A stretch of 64,000 nt of DNA from Elmis aenea (lineage: Eukaryota > Arthropoda > Insecta > Coleoptera > Elmidae), in contig OX393579.1 of the NCBI GenBank assembly GCA_947652605.1, positions 49,234,970 through 49,298,969 of the forward strand. The letters are read 5' to 3'. The notes below the pieces were generated by a model, which had not been told where the DNA came from, ran no database searches, and saw only the letters and a program-made list of their open reading frames with translations. The stretch's first letter is position 1, and every line of letters starts with the position of its first letter. The position numbers and the translations under genes were made by a program. Shown one piece after another: positions 33,373 to 45,785 of the stretch.

Positions 33373-34419
33373 ATTTAATGTTTCAATCAAACATCATGAA
33401 TAAAAAACCAATTTATCGTAAACATTCAAGCGTTTCCACACTTTTTTTTATTAAAAGTGTAGCTGCCAAATCTCACGTAACTGGGCAATCAAATTATTTT
33501 ATTGCGTTGATGAACGAAGAATTTTAATCCGTACAAGTCCGTCAACTAGCTATTAGTAAGTTTTGGTCCCGTCAGTTAAGATTGTTAATTAAAATCTCGC
33601 AATTCTAAAACTACATTTAAATAAATTAGCAACATTAATTGTCCTTGAAATCGCAAGAAAAAAGTGTATGAAATGCGTAGCACTGGAAGCTTTCTCTGCA
33701 AAATATGATTTTTTTAAAATAGCTTATTCGATACAATTACGGAAGTAGAATGTGAAAGCATCGCACTGACACAACGGATGAGTCACGCGTTTTGAATTCT
33801 TTTTTTACTAGTCTTTTTCGTTATTTAATTAAAAACTACCAGTTAGCGTTAACGATACACGTTATTTTGGCACCACTAATAAAAAATATCTTAAAGGCTT
33901 CTACATTTAATAAAAGGTATCTCGATTACCGTAATAGTTAGCAAAAATCTAATAGATGTCTCTTGAGAAAAGAACGCCTATGGAATCACATTTTTTATAT
34001 CGCTTTCCATTTTAGCACTACAGACGAAAAATGAAATGATTGCTTTGTAGACCCTAAAGCAGCTTTTCTCAACCGGGGAGAGGCGCTAGGGGTTCCGCCA
34101 GAAATAGCGATTAATCGACTAATGCTACAAGTGGCAATTGGCAAACTTTGTTAAAAAAAGACCCGTTCACTCGAGAACGTTTAAAAAGTCAAGTGAACTT
34201 TTTTGTGGGACAGAAATCATTATCAGGATATTTAAATTGTTTAAACGCCAAAAATATAATCCATTCGGGCAATATACAGCATGCTTCGTATTCTCATATT
34301 TTTATGGCACATCCAATGCTTTAACAAGAAAGTTTAATTTTGTTTTTGGATTGTTTAATTGTTTTTTTTTTTTGTAAATAGGGCTTCCCTGCATTTTTAA
34401 AATTTCTTTTGCAAAGGGC
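33373..34419. other. Interval with a possible hAT tip
   Basis: AT-rich; no gene. CAGCTTTTCTCAACCGGGG (about 34067-34085), followed by GGGGTTCCGCC, resembles the left end of hAT MITEs of the CAGTGGTTCTCAACC type; no right end or duplication found. Confidence 0.35.
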
Positions 34420-35065
34420 CTAGCAGGTTAAGATAGGCCAGTGGCCCTTGAAACCAAACTTCAAATGAGTTATTTTCTTATGTAGGTATAGGTATAATAA
34501 AATAAATAATATTTACAATAAATTTAGCACTTTGCCCCACTTCTCGTGGTAATCGAAAAAAGTTGTTTTTTCGTTATTTTTTTCTTTGCCCTAAATCATC
34601 GAAAATTTTTGAAAAAATTCATGAATATGCAGAATAAGTATATCTTATTTTAAAAAACGCTCTGGTCAATTGACCTAAATTTTTAAGGAAATATTTATTA
34701 TGACTAAATACAATATACGAGTATATGTAAGAGCCGTACTCATACCAATAAAAAAATATTTAAAAACGCATTTTAAATTTTAATTATTTTTAAAAAATTC
34801 GAATTTTGAGCCAAACTCGATAATATTAAAAAAAATAAGATATAGGTACTATTCTACATATTCATGAATTTTTTCATTTTTTTTTGATAATTCAGGGCAA
34901 AGAAAAAATGGAAAACGAAAAATCAGCTTTTTTCGATTACCAGGAGAGAGGGGCAAAGGGGGTGCTAAATTTATTGTAAATATTTTTAATTTTATGATAC
35001 TTCATAAGAAAATAGCCCATCTGAAGTTTGTTTTCAAGGGCTGCTGGCCTATCTTATCCTGCTAG
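34420..35065. mobile_element. Foldback element, family I
   Basis: CTAGCAGGTTAAGATAGGCC on the left pairs with GGCCTATCTTATCCTGCTAG on the right. The arms are about 220-250 bp, including CTTTGCCC...GGGCAAAG and CATGAAT/ATTCATG blocks; identity is lower than in family F, so this is older. No coding content. Confidence 0.7.
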
Positions 35066-36100
35066 GGTTTTTATTAACTTTGTATCATACAGTAATTGCA
35101 TTTCGGAAAAAAAAATAGTTTTAAAAAACTTAAAAATTAGACAGTTTATACTATAGCCAAAGTATTTGTTGTTGCTTGAAAAAAAAAAACAGCAAACTGC
35201 GTGAAAATCAAATATGGCATCCATCGAAATTAATAAACTTAATGTCGAGATAGCAAAACGGAATCGCTTTAGCAAAAACTTGATTACATCATTATATACG
35301 AAGCAACAAAAAATTGTCTGTAGGGAATTTTTATAAAATCGTTATAGTTTTATAGATAAAAAAGTTGGAGGTAAACAACGAAAAGTAGATTTTTGAGGTT
35401 TATTTGGTTCCATTGAAAATGGTTGCAGTGTTTTGTTTTTGTTGATATTATTAAGCAACTTTGCTTAATTTAAACCTATGCTGTAGCTGTTATAATAAGC
35501 GAGATCTCCACGTTGGAACTGTATATTATAGTAAATATGTTATGTTAATAGATTTTTGATAATGATAATAAGCATATATGTTTCTTGAAACGACGAATAA
35601 AAAATTAATAGTTCTCCTTGTTTGACAGTTATTGCTACAATAATCGACTAGCCCACAATTTGATACATCACTAAAAGTGAAAGTTTGTTTCTAGTCTGTC
35701 GAGATTGAAGCAAAACTTTTTTTTACCGAATACGCAAACATCTGTCGTATCATAAATAATTTGAGCCATGCAAATTGCCCGTAAAAAAGTGATGATTCAA
35801 AACATTAACGTTTTATTGCTTGCAAAATTATTTTTATCGTAACTTTACGTAAGTAAAAAGTGTTGGTAAAATTTTCTGCAATGAAAGTTATACTCGAGGC
35901 ACTCAACCAACCATAACGTGCAAGGGTAAGGTTGCACGAAAAAGGAACGGTGCCCAGTATGTCCTTGACCCAGATCAAAAGTCAATGTTGCAAATTGTTG
36001 CATAAACGTAAACTGGAAGAATTTGGTAGGTATATGAGAATTGTCGCATGGCCAACGCAGGGAACACTGAAATCTTTTACTTAAATCAAAATGGAACAGA
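35066..36100. other. Gene-free interval
   Basis: AT-rich with one 87-codon minus frame at 35845-36108. Its translation matches no family I know, and the plus strand gives equally unremarkable peptides, so it is left uncalled. Confidence 0.4.
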
Positions 36101-36279
36101 AAGAACACATCAATTTACCACTAATTGAAGTTTACAAAGGGCATAAAAAAATTAATTTCATTTATTTAAACTTAATTTTGATGCGTATAGCGCGCACTTT
36201 TACAGTGAATTATTTTACGACTTTCTCTGAATTACAATTAGCCGATTAAGACTTAAACACAGTGCAATACAGACAATTC
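36101..36279 (+). repeat. Direct repeat flanking a hAT element, left copy
   Basis: Contains CATCAATTTACCA, TGAAGTTTACAAAGGGC, GCGCGCACTTTTACA and CAGCCGATTAAGAC-like words that recur in order at 37856-38035. The copies are about 80 percent alike by eye. Confidence 0.65.
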
Positions 36280-36450
36280 CAGTGGCGTGCAGAGGTTTGG
36301 TGATGCCCGGGACCAATTTCTTAATAGTGTGCCCCTGCGACTAAAAATTATGAATTTTATAAATCATTTTGTAATTAAAAAATTTAAAAAAATGCTTTTT
36401 TTGGACCCCAACATAGACCACAATCCTAGATAAACAGAATCGTGCCCGGA

Positions 36451-36613
36451 ACATTCTTCGCCCACAATTCTTCGCCCACAATTTTTCGCCCACAATTCTT
36501 CACCCACAATTCTTCGCCCACAATTCTTCTCCTCCACAATTCTTCGCCTCCACAACTCTTCACCTACACAATTCTTCGTCGCCATAATTCTTCGCAGCCA
36601 CAATTTTTCGCCG
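36451..36613 (+). repeat. Minisatellite, 15-18-bp unit
   Basis: About ten tandem copies of CACAATTCTTCGCCC with insertions lengthening later units (CTCCACAATTCTTCG, CACAATTCTTCGTCG). Frames on both strands across it (36364-36654, 36442-36648) are low-complexity products of the repeat. Confidence 0.85.
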
Positions 36614-37010
36614 CATATAAGCATATCACAAATTTTGTTTGTTCCTAGACCCAAACAAAATATTTACTTTATTACCGTTTTTATGTAATTTTGGGTGAAC
36701 GTTAAATCTTAAACATCCTATATATTACTTAATATTTGAAAAATTAACTAAATACACGTGTTTTGTTAGACACTTTTTTATGGCTCTATCGATAACTAAT
36801 GTCAAAAGTACACAATTTTAACGTCTGGCACATACACACAACGCACATGGACACATGGCATCGCGAAAATAGTCAAAACGAGTTCAGGAGACCTCAAAAC
36901 GTGTATATCCGTCATTCGTCGAAATATGGAATTCGAAAATTCATGCTACGTATGGCAAAAGCATTATGTTCGGTTCCCCAAATAGTATCTCCTTTCAGAG
37001 AACACTTGAA

Positions 37011-37700
37011 CTACTTCATCTTTCTCATCATCTGTGAGGAATTCTTTTTCAATGCTGAGTTGGTCAGTCGCTCTTGTGCCTTGGAAGATCTCAAATGTGT
37101 TTTTATTAATTTTAGTGTTGAAAATGACCTTTCACAACCGGCGATTGAAAATGCGATGGTAAGCAGTAATCTATATGTAATGCACATAGTTGGAAATACA
37201 TCCTTTCCAAACTGTACTAACGTCTCCAAAGCATCTTTAGGATAAGAAGGAACTGTATTCTTTCCAGCTTGAAGGAGCATTGCAGAATCAACAATTTCGT
37301 CATTTAAGGAATGGCTTTCACACCATTATCATAATTATTTTGCGAATACGAACATTCTTTTTTTAATCTCTCTCTTACGTTATCATCTTCAATTACTACT
37401 GAATTCAAATTCAGAAGATGAAAGTCTGTCTCTGAGGTCTTGAAGGCGAACACTGCGGTCTTCAATTTCCGTTTTTAATCGGATGACGATGTCCACCATT
37501 ATTATATTAATTTCTTGCGGTACCGTCACTCCACTATCTCTTGCTGATTCTCCAGGCATCATTCTTTTTTGGCGTTCTCCATTTTTCACAGTATTCATTT
37601 CCTAAATGTATTGCATTGTAAATAATTTCTTCAGTTTTTATATTTAAGATTTGGATGAGCCCATTTAGATCACAAGAAGCTTCATGGAACCCCATTTTAT
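37011..37700 (-). pseudogene. hAT transposase relic, ZMYM1-like
   Basis: Minus-strand C-terminal part of a hAT transposase of the kind often annotated as zinc finger MYM-type protein 1-like. The lower frame (37011-37280) contains the hATC block FPTMCITYRLLLTIAFSIAG then CERSFSTLKLIKTHLRSS and QERLTNSAL, the dimerisation surface. The upper frame (37389-37598) is a diverged piece of the preceding helical region, beginning MNTVKNGERQKRMM. About 110 bp between them needs a frameshift. The DDE catalytic residues and N-terminal zinc fingers are absent, so it cannot catalyse transposition. It lies within CAGTGGCGTGCAG termini and probably belongs to that element. Confidence 0.75.
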
Positions 37701-37855
37701 CGTTAACTTTAATATAAGCAGAAAAAATTAGTTCTTATAAACCCCGGAAATCGGAAAATCGATAAATTTTTATTTCACTCTTCGATTAGATGCCCCCTCG
37801 TTACGGATGCACGGGGCCGTCGCACCGGTGCCCCCCTCCCTACTGCACGCTACTG

Positions 37856-38035
37856 AAGACATCAAGTTACCATTAACTGAAGTTTACATAGGGTATAAAA
37901 AAATTATTTTATTTATTTTAACTTTGTCTTGATACGTATAACGCGCACTTTTACAATTTTTTTATTTTACGGCTTTCTCTGGATTACAGTCAGCCGATTA
38001 AGACAGAAGCTGAGTTAAACACAGGCAATTTACGA
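37856..38035 (+). repeat. Direct repeat flanking a hAT element, right copy
   Basis: Begins at the first base after the hAT right end and matches 36101-36279 in order through CAGCCGATTAAGACAG and TTAAACACAGGCAATTT. Confidence 0.65.
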
Positions 38036-39394
38036 ACAAAATTTGAAAGACTAACGAAAAAATTTTAAAATTTAAGTTGTCCGGCCCCTGGTGTATTTAT
38101 TGAGCTCAATACTGATCTTTTAGGATTTAAAATATATGTGAAAGTAAAATGGCAAGATATGTTAAGTAAATTTTATTACATTGTGGTCTACGATTTTGGA
38201 TCATACTGTATAGAGTTCCGACCTCAGCGGTACTACTTAGTCCAAAATTTTATTTGGAATAAAGATGGGGCTTCATTTCCATGCACGTTGGTCATTCTTT
38301 GATGGATAACTTTTGGCCCGTTACTCTGTTTTTCTGTATCGGTCTATAACTACCTAGTTTTAAAAACATATAATTAACATTATATTAATTAGGTAATAAA
38401 CGTTAAGATCCATTTTTGTTAGATTTTTATATTTTGCTCAAATATTCCGTATTGGAAATTAATTCAGGTAACCTAGTATTGACTGTTTTAAAATTTAATG
38501 CGTTTTTTTTAGTAGTATCATTTGTATGCAAATTTGTTGTCGATTAAAAAGAAATTATGTACTTCCAATTTAATAAAGCGTGTGTAAAACGAGATAATGA
38601 TTTGTTTTCAACGATCAAACGATTCATTGAAATTGAATATATAAATAGATTTGAATATAAATTACTTACTTTTTTATTATTTGTGCTTTTTTGTTGTAGC
38701 GTGCTTACATCTTTACACATAACTTTAATTTACGATTTCCGTTAGCTTCATTAGCGTTACAACTAACTTGTAATATTAGCTAAACTGATATCGCAAAAAT
38801 GAATTAAAAATTTACGAAATAAGTGTGGGATAACAAGAAAATATGAAAGCAACAACAAAAATACAAGTTATTTAAAGTTGAGATTATTTACACATACAAG
38901 AGTAATAACTTATCCATCAGAACAAAACGATCACTAACCATGAAACGTCACATTTTGTATCTGAACGATGTTCGGATGACATACGAAGTTGTTTAAAATG
39001 TGTTTTCTGGGAAAAATTTGTTTGATTAGCATCGGATATAGCAGGATTATTTCTCATTTTAAACTTGGTAAAATTTGTAAGTGTTGAAATGAAACTAATA
39101 GCTTTTGTTTCGGAAAACGTGTGTATTTATTTATTTAAAATTTAATTTGATAATGTAACAAATTTCGTACAAAAATTCTTAAAATTCGGTCTGAAATGGC
39201 TTTTACCGCATTTCTGTAAAAAAAGTACATCCTAATCTTTCCTGGCAGCATGATGTTTAAGCTGATCCATGTTGACTTTAATCTGAGCTAGGAAGGCTTT
39301 TGAAGGGCTTTTGGACAGTTTGATGGAATTCCGGACACTTTTAGCGGATACTGTTGTCATCATGTCCAGGAGCAAAAGACTGCGAGTTTAAATC
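38036..39394. other. Gene-free interval
   Basis: AT-rich; no repeats or domains recognised. Confidence 0.4.
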
Positions 39395-39402
39395 GCCTAA
39401 TC

Positions 39403-39639
39403 CAGTGGTTTCCAACCTTTTTGTAACTCCGACCCCCTTTTTTATGAAAAAATTTTTGCGCCCCCCTCCCTTTTCGTGACAATCTAATTTCATAAATACC
39501 ATATAACATATTCTGTATAAGTAAAGTTCTTTTTGTTTGTTTGTATTCAAAAGTAGTATGTTGGTAATAGCTGCGCGCCCCCCTTGCAATAGTCTCGCGC
39601 CCCCCTATGGGGGCGCGCCCCACAGGTTGGAAACCACTG
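39403..39639. mobile_element. hAT MITE, 237 bp
   Basis: Ends CAGTGGTTTCCAACC and GGTTGGAAACCACTG form a perfect 15-bp inverted repeat, with a perfect 8-bp duplication GCCTAATC (39395-39402 and 39640-39647). C-rich runs (GACCCCCTTTT, GCGCCCCCCTC, GCGCCCCCCTATG) lie inside both ends. Non-coding; minus frames across it are spurious. Confidence 0.95.
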
Positions 39640-39812
39640 GCCTAATCTGTTAAAAGTTTTTGCTAGACAAAAACTTTTTTAACCTAGTGCTTAATTTACA
39701 TGTGTACCTATAGTAGCTAAAGCAAGTTATTAAATCAAGTAGCTAAAGCAAGTTACTAATCAAGTAGCGAAACTTGTCAAAGTTTTGGTTTAGCGAGTGG
39801 CTAAATAATATA

Positions 39813-41071
39813 CCGGGTGTAAATGAAGTGTGGTACACCCCCTTTTTTTTCTTTAGTTTTAATTTTAGATAAATGAAATTTTTTTAGGCGTATGATATGT
39901 GCAAAAAACCGGGCTTTTTGAGCACATGCACACATTTGTTTCACTTCCGGTTTCGCCGGAAATGACCCCAACTTTGTTATTTTAAATGGAACACCCTGTA
40001 TATTTTTACATTGTTGGAAAGAGGAAGCGATTTTGGATACAAATGCACTATTTTGGTTAATTTTTATAACCTCAAATAATTTTTGAAACAAAATTTAGTT
40101 TTTTTATTGAGGATGCCGTGACCTGCACAAATTGATTTTTATCATGTCAACAATTATTGTCCAAAAAACGTTTTTGTAAATTTCAAATGACATTTAGGTT
40201 ACTTTAATCGGCTTTGAAGGTTGCGGAATCGGTTTTTTGACAAAAAGTCGATTTTTTTAAATGGAACTATGGTGGTACAAGCGGTTATTTTACTGGAGCA
40301 TCTTCTAAGGAATTCATCGATACCAATAACCTGTATTTTTATTAAGAGTCTGCTTCAAAAACTTCAAATTATTGTAAAGATTTATTAAAATATCCTGTTA
40401 ATCGCAGTACACTGTGCATAACTACAACAAAACAAATTATCTTTGTTTTATGTTTAACTACTATAGTCATTTAATTAAACAGTCTAAAAATTTTGGTAAT
40501 CATTTTTACATAATTAGATTACTGCGATTAAAAGGATCTCTTAATAAATTTTCACAATTTGATTTTTTTTAAAGCAAAATCTTAATAAAAATACAGGTTA
40601 TTGGTGTCGATGGATTCTTTAAAAGATGCTCCATTTAAATAACCGCTTGTACCACCATAGTTCCATTTAAAAAAATTGACTTTTTGTCAAAAAACCGATT
40701 CCGCAACCTTCAAAGCCGATTAAAGTAACCTAAATGTCATCTGAAATTTACAAAAACGTTTTTTGGACATTTGTTGACATAATAAAAAACAATTTGTGCA
40801 GGTCACTAAACTAAATTTTGTTTCAAAAAATTTTTGAGGTTATGAAAATTAACCAAAATAGTGCAGTTGTATCCAAAATCGCTTCCTCTTTCCAAAAACG
40901 TAAAAATATATAGAAATCCATTTAAAATAACGAAGTTGGGGTCATTCCCGGCGAAACTGGAAGTGAAACAAATGTGTGCATGTGCTCAAAAAGCCCGTTT
41001 TTTGCACATATCATATGTCTAAAAGTTCATTTATCTAAAATCAAAACTAAACAAAAAAAAAAGGGGTGTAC
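39813..41071. mobile_element. Foldback element, family G, long copy
   Basis: TA then CCGGGTGTAAATGAAG. Arms of about 600 bp pair through TTTCACTTCCGGTTTCGCC...GGCGAAACTGGAAGTGAAA and CTTTGAAGG...CCTTCAAAG to a centre near 40440. In each arm, about 180 bp from the outside, lies an inward tip: AACACCCTGTATA on the left and a mutated counterpart on the right. The right outer end is lost after GGGGTGTACCA at about 41071. Confidence 0.8.
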
Positions 41072-41394
41072 CAACACCAACCCAATTTAGCAAAATTGTT
41101 TAGTGATTGACAGAAAATGAAATATTGTCCTCATGTAAATAAAAAAAAATTATTTACTTTACTCATTAAGTCACTAAATTGTTTACTTGCGCAAGTACTA
41201 AACAAAACTGTTTACACGTTGCAAGTAGCTAAATTTACTTACTTGCTTTAGCTACTATACTAATGCAAATTCGGCATTAGTCATGTACAGACTAATTAAA
41301 AGTCAAAGACAATCATTGAAATTCCGTTCCGCCAAGTGAATTTTTTGAGAATTAAAAATACGACTAATATTTTCTGAGATTTTATTTTAAATAT
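41072..41394. other. Short interval, no gene seen
   Basis: Contains scattered repeats of AAGTAGCTAAA-type words, also present at 39700-39800, flanking foldback G on both sides. The flanks may be an older tandem repeat into which G inserted. Confidence 0.4.
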
Positions 41395-41557
41395 GTCCAA
41401 AGTAATTCCCTTCAGCGATTACCTATACACTTCACTATTCGCACTTTCCACTTCTTGAAAGCTCTTAAAATTTTTTTCCCGGAATTGTGAGACGTGAATT
41501 TTCTCCTCGCAAAAATAACCACATAGTCAAGTCAGGTGAATACGACGAATGCTCTTA
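41395..41557 (-). pseudogene. mariner transposase C-terminal relic
   Basis: On the minus strand HSSYSPDLTMW (about 41525-41557) matches the mariner HPPYSPDLAP region, which ends with the third catalytic Asp; here that residue would be the D of SPDL or has been lost downstream. Further on, IPGKKF and GNYFGH (about 41395-41412) fit the family's C-terminal GRRF and GDYFEGD words. Several stops and frame changes intervene, so it is non-functional. No mariner terminal repeats were found around it. It is too short to relate to the other mariner relic at 53440-53940. Confidence 0.5.
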
Positions 41558-42951
41558 CTTTTATCTTTTATTTAGCAAAAAAAGCATCAATAAGGACCAG
41601 GGCGCCTACCTATACCACTGTTACAAACATTGCTGAAGTAAAAAAAATATTGATGACTTAGAAGCCATCCATGCGCTAATATAGCATCAACTGAGGATTG
41701 GATCCTCAGCTGTCAGAAAAATCCTCGCATTTACACAAATATATCAGTCGTTTTGTGCCATCTCAGCTGTCTGTACTTCAGAATAAGAAATACATTTTTT
41801 TTTATTAACACATAGCAAGCACGTCGCAGGTTACCATGTAACAATACTCTTTGTGGTTAAATATACAGCAGTTTTTACAAACATTATATATTAACAACTG
41901 TATTTAAGCAAAAAACATAATTAGAAAGACCACGGTCTGAACGAGTCACGCTCCGTTTTTTTTGTTGCTGTACGTCGTCGCCAATCGTCACGCAATCCCT
42001 ACATCGAATGTTCTGATATCACCAATCTGAAATACAATCACAAAAAAATGAAACTACAGTAATTAAAAACAAACGAACGCGATTCCGGTCAATATATTAC
42101 AATGTGTATGCGGAAATATTATGTATATCCGTAAAAAAGCCATGCAATATTTTTCATGCTCGCTTAAATATGATAGAGATCCAATAATTTTCATTTAAAT
42201 ACCTAACTGACAATGCAAGCAAAAATATTAAAGCTGTGTTGCAAAATATTACAAAAAAATATGAATGTTGTTGATTAATAGTCTTAAATTGAAAACGCAG
42301 TGAATATATGTACGAGAATACGAACTCTTTCGCCGATAAATACTTGCACGCTAGGAATAATGTTTTTAAAATCAAAAATAGAGTCACAATTTTGATTTAT
42401 TACATACCTGAGGCGGGTACAATGCTACCTTGTATTATACAAGTTTATTATAGTGAGAAATGTTTAAAAAAAGTGTTAAAATAACACACGAATGTGTTAA
42501 ATATTCCGTGACAACAATCGAACTCATATACAGAGCCGCGCTGAAGAAGTTTTGCGCTTTTAATATGAAGAGTTTGGTAGTGAAAAACATTTCGAACTAT
42601 AGACGGGTTGAAAAAATCACTTAACATGAGAATGATATTTAAGAACAAAAAACGTTAATGAGGATTTTTTTAAATAACTTTATAATCATGAGCATCTATT
42701 TTCATATATACTGTGTTGATACAAATTTGAGTCAAAGACTTACAAAAATTAAACAGTTGCAAGTATTGGCTCCCCTAAAGATTTTAAAGCAAAAATACAT
42801 TATTTATCTAATATTAAACTCTGAATTAAATGCATACTGAGCTTTGCAAATTACTGAACATTTGCAAGAAATTAAAATAAAACTTTTAAATAATAAACAG
42901 ATTTGATAGTCTTAGTTATGACTTCGACAATTACGAACAATCAATGTTATA
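41558..42951. other. Gene-free interval
   Basis: AT-rich with small palindromes CTGAGGATTGGATCCTCAG (about 41690-41708) and AGACCACGGTCT (about 41928-41939), and a slightly CpG-richer patch near 41935-42000. No gene recognised. Confidence 0.4.
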
Positions 42952-43081
42952 CAGGGTGTTCGTTTTAACGTTAACAACATGGGGATCTCGGAAATCGCTA
43001 GAGATAGAAGAACGGTTTTAACTTAGAAAAGTGTGTTTTTATGTGCTCGCCAAGAATCGACCCTAAAAGTGTCCATATTGT
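42952..43081 (+). repeat. CAGGGTGTTCG element tip, interrupted by hAT
   Basis: After TA, CAGGGTGTTCGTTTTAACG and ATGGGGATCTCGG; the sequence runs into the hAT at 43090 and probably continues at 43640. Right end not found. Confidence 0.4.
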
Positions 43082-43089
43082 GTATAGTT

Positions 43090-43631
43090 CAGGAGTTTCC
43101 AACCTTGTTCAAGAAAAAAAAGTTTCATCGACCCCCTTTCAAACTTAAATATTACTATAACTCAAAAGCGATATGTGTGTACCATAAAAAAAAATGCAAA
43201 TCTATGCATGACTAGAATTAAACATTTTTTTTTAGTATTCAACACACAATTTTTGGCCTTTTTTAAGGTGTAATTATCTTCAACAAAAACAAACAGGATT
43301 ATTAGAGGGAAATAGTCCATCTAAATAGCACCCGAAACACAAATTGTTTAAAATTTCAAGATAAATATGGTAGGGGTTTGGGTTTTTTTTAGTCAGTGGT
43401 TTATTATATTAGCTCAAATAATTTTTTTTTTACTGGTTGAAATAAACAAAATACTCCAATATAAATTTGTTTTTATAGAATATAGACTATAAATGAATTT
43501 GGGTAAGAAAACTGTATTACAAAAATTAAATATAATAATACAACACAGATATTATTTAATCGACCCCCCAGTCGACCACCGCAGGTTCATCAACTCACTT
43601 CAAGTTTTCATGGATGTTTTGGGAACCTCTG
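43090..43631. mobile_element. hAT MITE, 542 bp
   Basis: Ends CAGGAGTTTCCAACC and TGGGAACCTCTG with a perfect 8-bp duplication GTATAGTT (43082-43089 and 43632-43639). CGACCCCC words occur near both ends (about 43130 and 43560). Non-coding. Confidence 0.9.
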
Positions 43632-43639
43632 GTATAGTT

Positions 43640-45280
43640 CTTGAAATATTCTGCAAAACGTGAACAACTACCATATAAAATTTTAACTATATCTTTCTTA
43701 TTATGAACATTCGAAATTCGTAACTGTGTATACGTTGGTTTGACTAAGGGCTTAATCGCATAGTGTGGCCAAAATTAGTCCAGTCCGCTTAGTTTTTGAG
43801 ATACCATAGTCAACTTTTGTATTTCTCATGGGTATCGATCAAAAATTGTATGAAAAATACAATGATTATAAAATTTAAAAAAAAAAAGTGCAGACGTACA
43901 GTGTGTTCTAATTTAAATCGCTTTGTCAGGAAATATATTTCGGTTATTAACAAGGTTACCAAAAAATTAATGAAACATTACTTACTTACATTTATAAAAA
44001 AAATGTAACAGTGAAAACGGATATAAAATAGCTAAATGCGTTTCCGAGATATAGCCCAAACATGAAATATTGCAAAATTTGCCCTCACACTTCATTGTTT
44101 TTCGGTATATTAGATACATTTAAATATTGTTTTTCCTGTTTTCTAAAAATATAGTGCAGAGGTGTCATAAAGTTTAATGCATCGTAGACAATTTTCAAAT
44201 TACATTCTTAATATTTACGATCTATTAAATGCGAATGTTATTATTAATTTGTTATATTTTTAGGCGACATTAAATTAAACCTGATGTACCTTTGTCTTCT
44301 TTATTGAACAATACCTACAAAAGTTTTGCTTGTAGTAGATTACCAATCATATCCATATCACGTACTTGATATTCTTTGTTTGAAGTTTCTGTTTGTATTT
44401 TTACCATACATTTTCATCAAAAAATATTACTGATTTAAAATACATTTTCATATAATTGCTTCAATGATGGTAAATAAATAAAAAATAAAGAAATTGAGAA
44501 TAAACAACAAAAAAATACATACGCAAAAAAAACTGTTTTGATAAATCTATGTGATTTTAATGAATCAGTATTGAAAAACGTAACCAAAATAATAAATCCA
44601 TATGTATTTATAAAAACAAGTAAAAAAAAATCATTTACGTAAAAGTTTTTTTTACGTTATCTCGTAACAGAAAAGTAATGTAGTAAGAAAACAACACACA
44701 CGCATTAAACGTACCTACTAATGAAAATTTACATGATAATGTAATTGTCTTGATAACGTTAAAATAGCTTATTAAGTAAACAGGGTATTTCCACCGTTTT
44801 ATTTTTATGTTCTAATGCATGGATTGGCTCTTAAACGCGGAATCGTTACTTACTAAAGTCATGCTAAAATAATAATTACGATTGTACGATGGATTTTAAT
44901 GCATTTTTTTCAATACACAAGCTAATGTATCCATAAATTAAGTTAAAGTAAATTTTAACGTATGTAACATGTTGTAAAATATGGTTTTATAACACTACCA
45001 GTGTTTTATGTTTATTATTTTAGGAAATGCACGATTTAGTTTTAAATTCTTAACGAGTTCTTTTTTACATTTTCTTGTATTAAAACTACTAAGACTCCTA
45101 TTGTCGGCTTTAGTCTTATAAGTGCTCTAGTGGTGTGAGTTTCATGCCTCAAGACGTTATAATTTGTAAGATATACTTTTTATTTTGTTAAGTTAGTGCT
45201 TTTGTAACGAGTATTATAAACTAAACAAGATGGCCCATCCGACAAAGTTCGTAAATGTCTTTTTCTGCGACCACTATTGT
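43640..45280. other. Gene-free interval
   Basis: About 1.6 kb, AT-rich. The first 450 bp may be the remainder of the element that starts at 42952. No domain seen in the 70-codon frame at 43796-44008. Confidence 0.4.
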
Positions 45281-45480
45281 AAATGACTATTACTGTACAG
45301 CCTGCATGCATGGTAAGTGAGTCTTTACGCACGGTAAGCAAAATGCACACTTGTCTAGAAATGTCAAAGTAGACTTACGTCAACATTGACAGTTAACAGC
45401 ATACGTGTGTTTAAAAACCGGGAAAATCGTATGTATTATGTGAGCGTAGAAAAACTATAGTACAAAACTCAAAATAGGTT
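45281..45480 (+). repeat. Dispersed repeat E, copy 2 (short)
   Basis: CGCACGGTAAGCAAAATG, CACACTTGTCTAGAAATG, then GTATTATGTGAGCGTAG; ends before the GC-rich part found in copies 1 and 3. Confidence 0.7.
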
Positions 45481-45785
45481 CACGTTAAAACCATCCTTGC
45501 ATGCATGGTAAGTGAGTCCTTACGCACGGTAAGCAAAGCGCACACTTGTCTAGAAATGTCAAAGTAGATTTACATCAAACTTGACAGTTATCAGCGTACG
45601 TGTGTTTAAAGACCGGTGAAATCGTATGTATTATGTGATCGTAGAAAAAGTATCGTACAAAACTAAAGTTGTAAAGCAATTACGCACTAGTGGAAATACG
45701 CCCTCGCCGCTTGAAGGCTTCGTGCGCAACTTTTCCACTCGTGTGTAAAATGCTACTTACAACTCTTGTTATGTAATATACTATT
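45481..45785 (+). repeat. Dispersed repeat E, copy 3 (full)
   Basis: Head-to-tail with copy 2, repeating TGCATGCATGGTAAGTGAG and the CACACTTGTCTAGAAATG core and running on to ACAACTCTTGTTATGTAAT as in copy 1 at 14994-15326. Confidence 0.7.

Larger units (their letters stand above)
36280..37855. mobile_element. hAT element with ZMYM1-like transposase relic
   Basis: Inverted ends CAGTGGCGTGCAG and CTGCACGCTACTG (one mismatch). The 8-bp flanks GACAATTC and AAGACATC do not match, which may reflect the flanking direct repeats or mutation. It holds a minisatellite near the left end and a minus-strand transposase relic. Confidence 0.7.

Noticed and set aside
35845..36108. 87-codon minus-strand frame
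   Set aside because: No recognisable family, no splice or promoter context, and low confidence that it is coding.
36364..36654. Frames with repeated His-Asn-Ser-Ser-Pro or Gly-Glu-Glu-Leu-Trp motifs
   Set aside because: Low-complexity translations of the 15-18-bp minisatellite on both strands.
36799..37245. 148-codon plus-strand frame
   Set aside because: It is antisense to the hAT transposase relic at 37011-37280, whose dimerisation motif explains the sequence.
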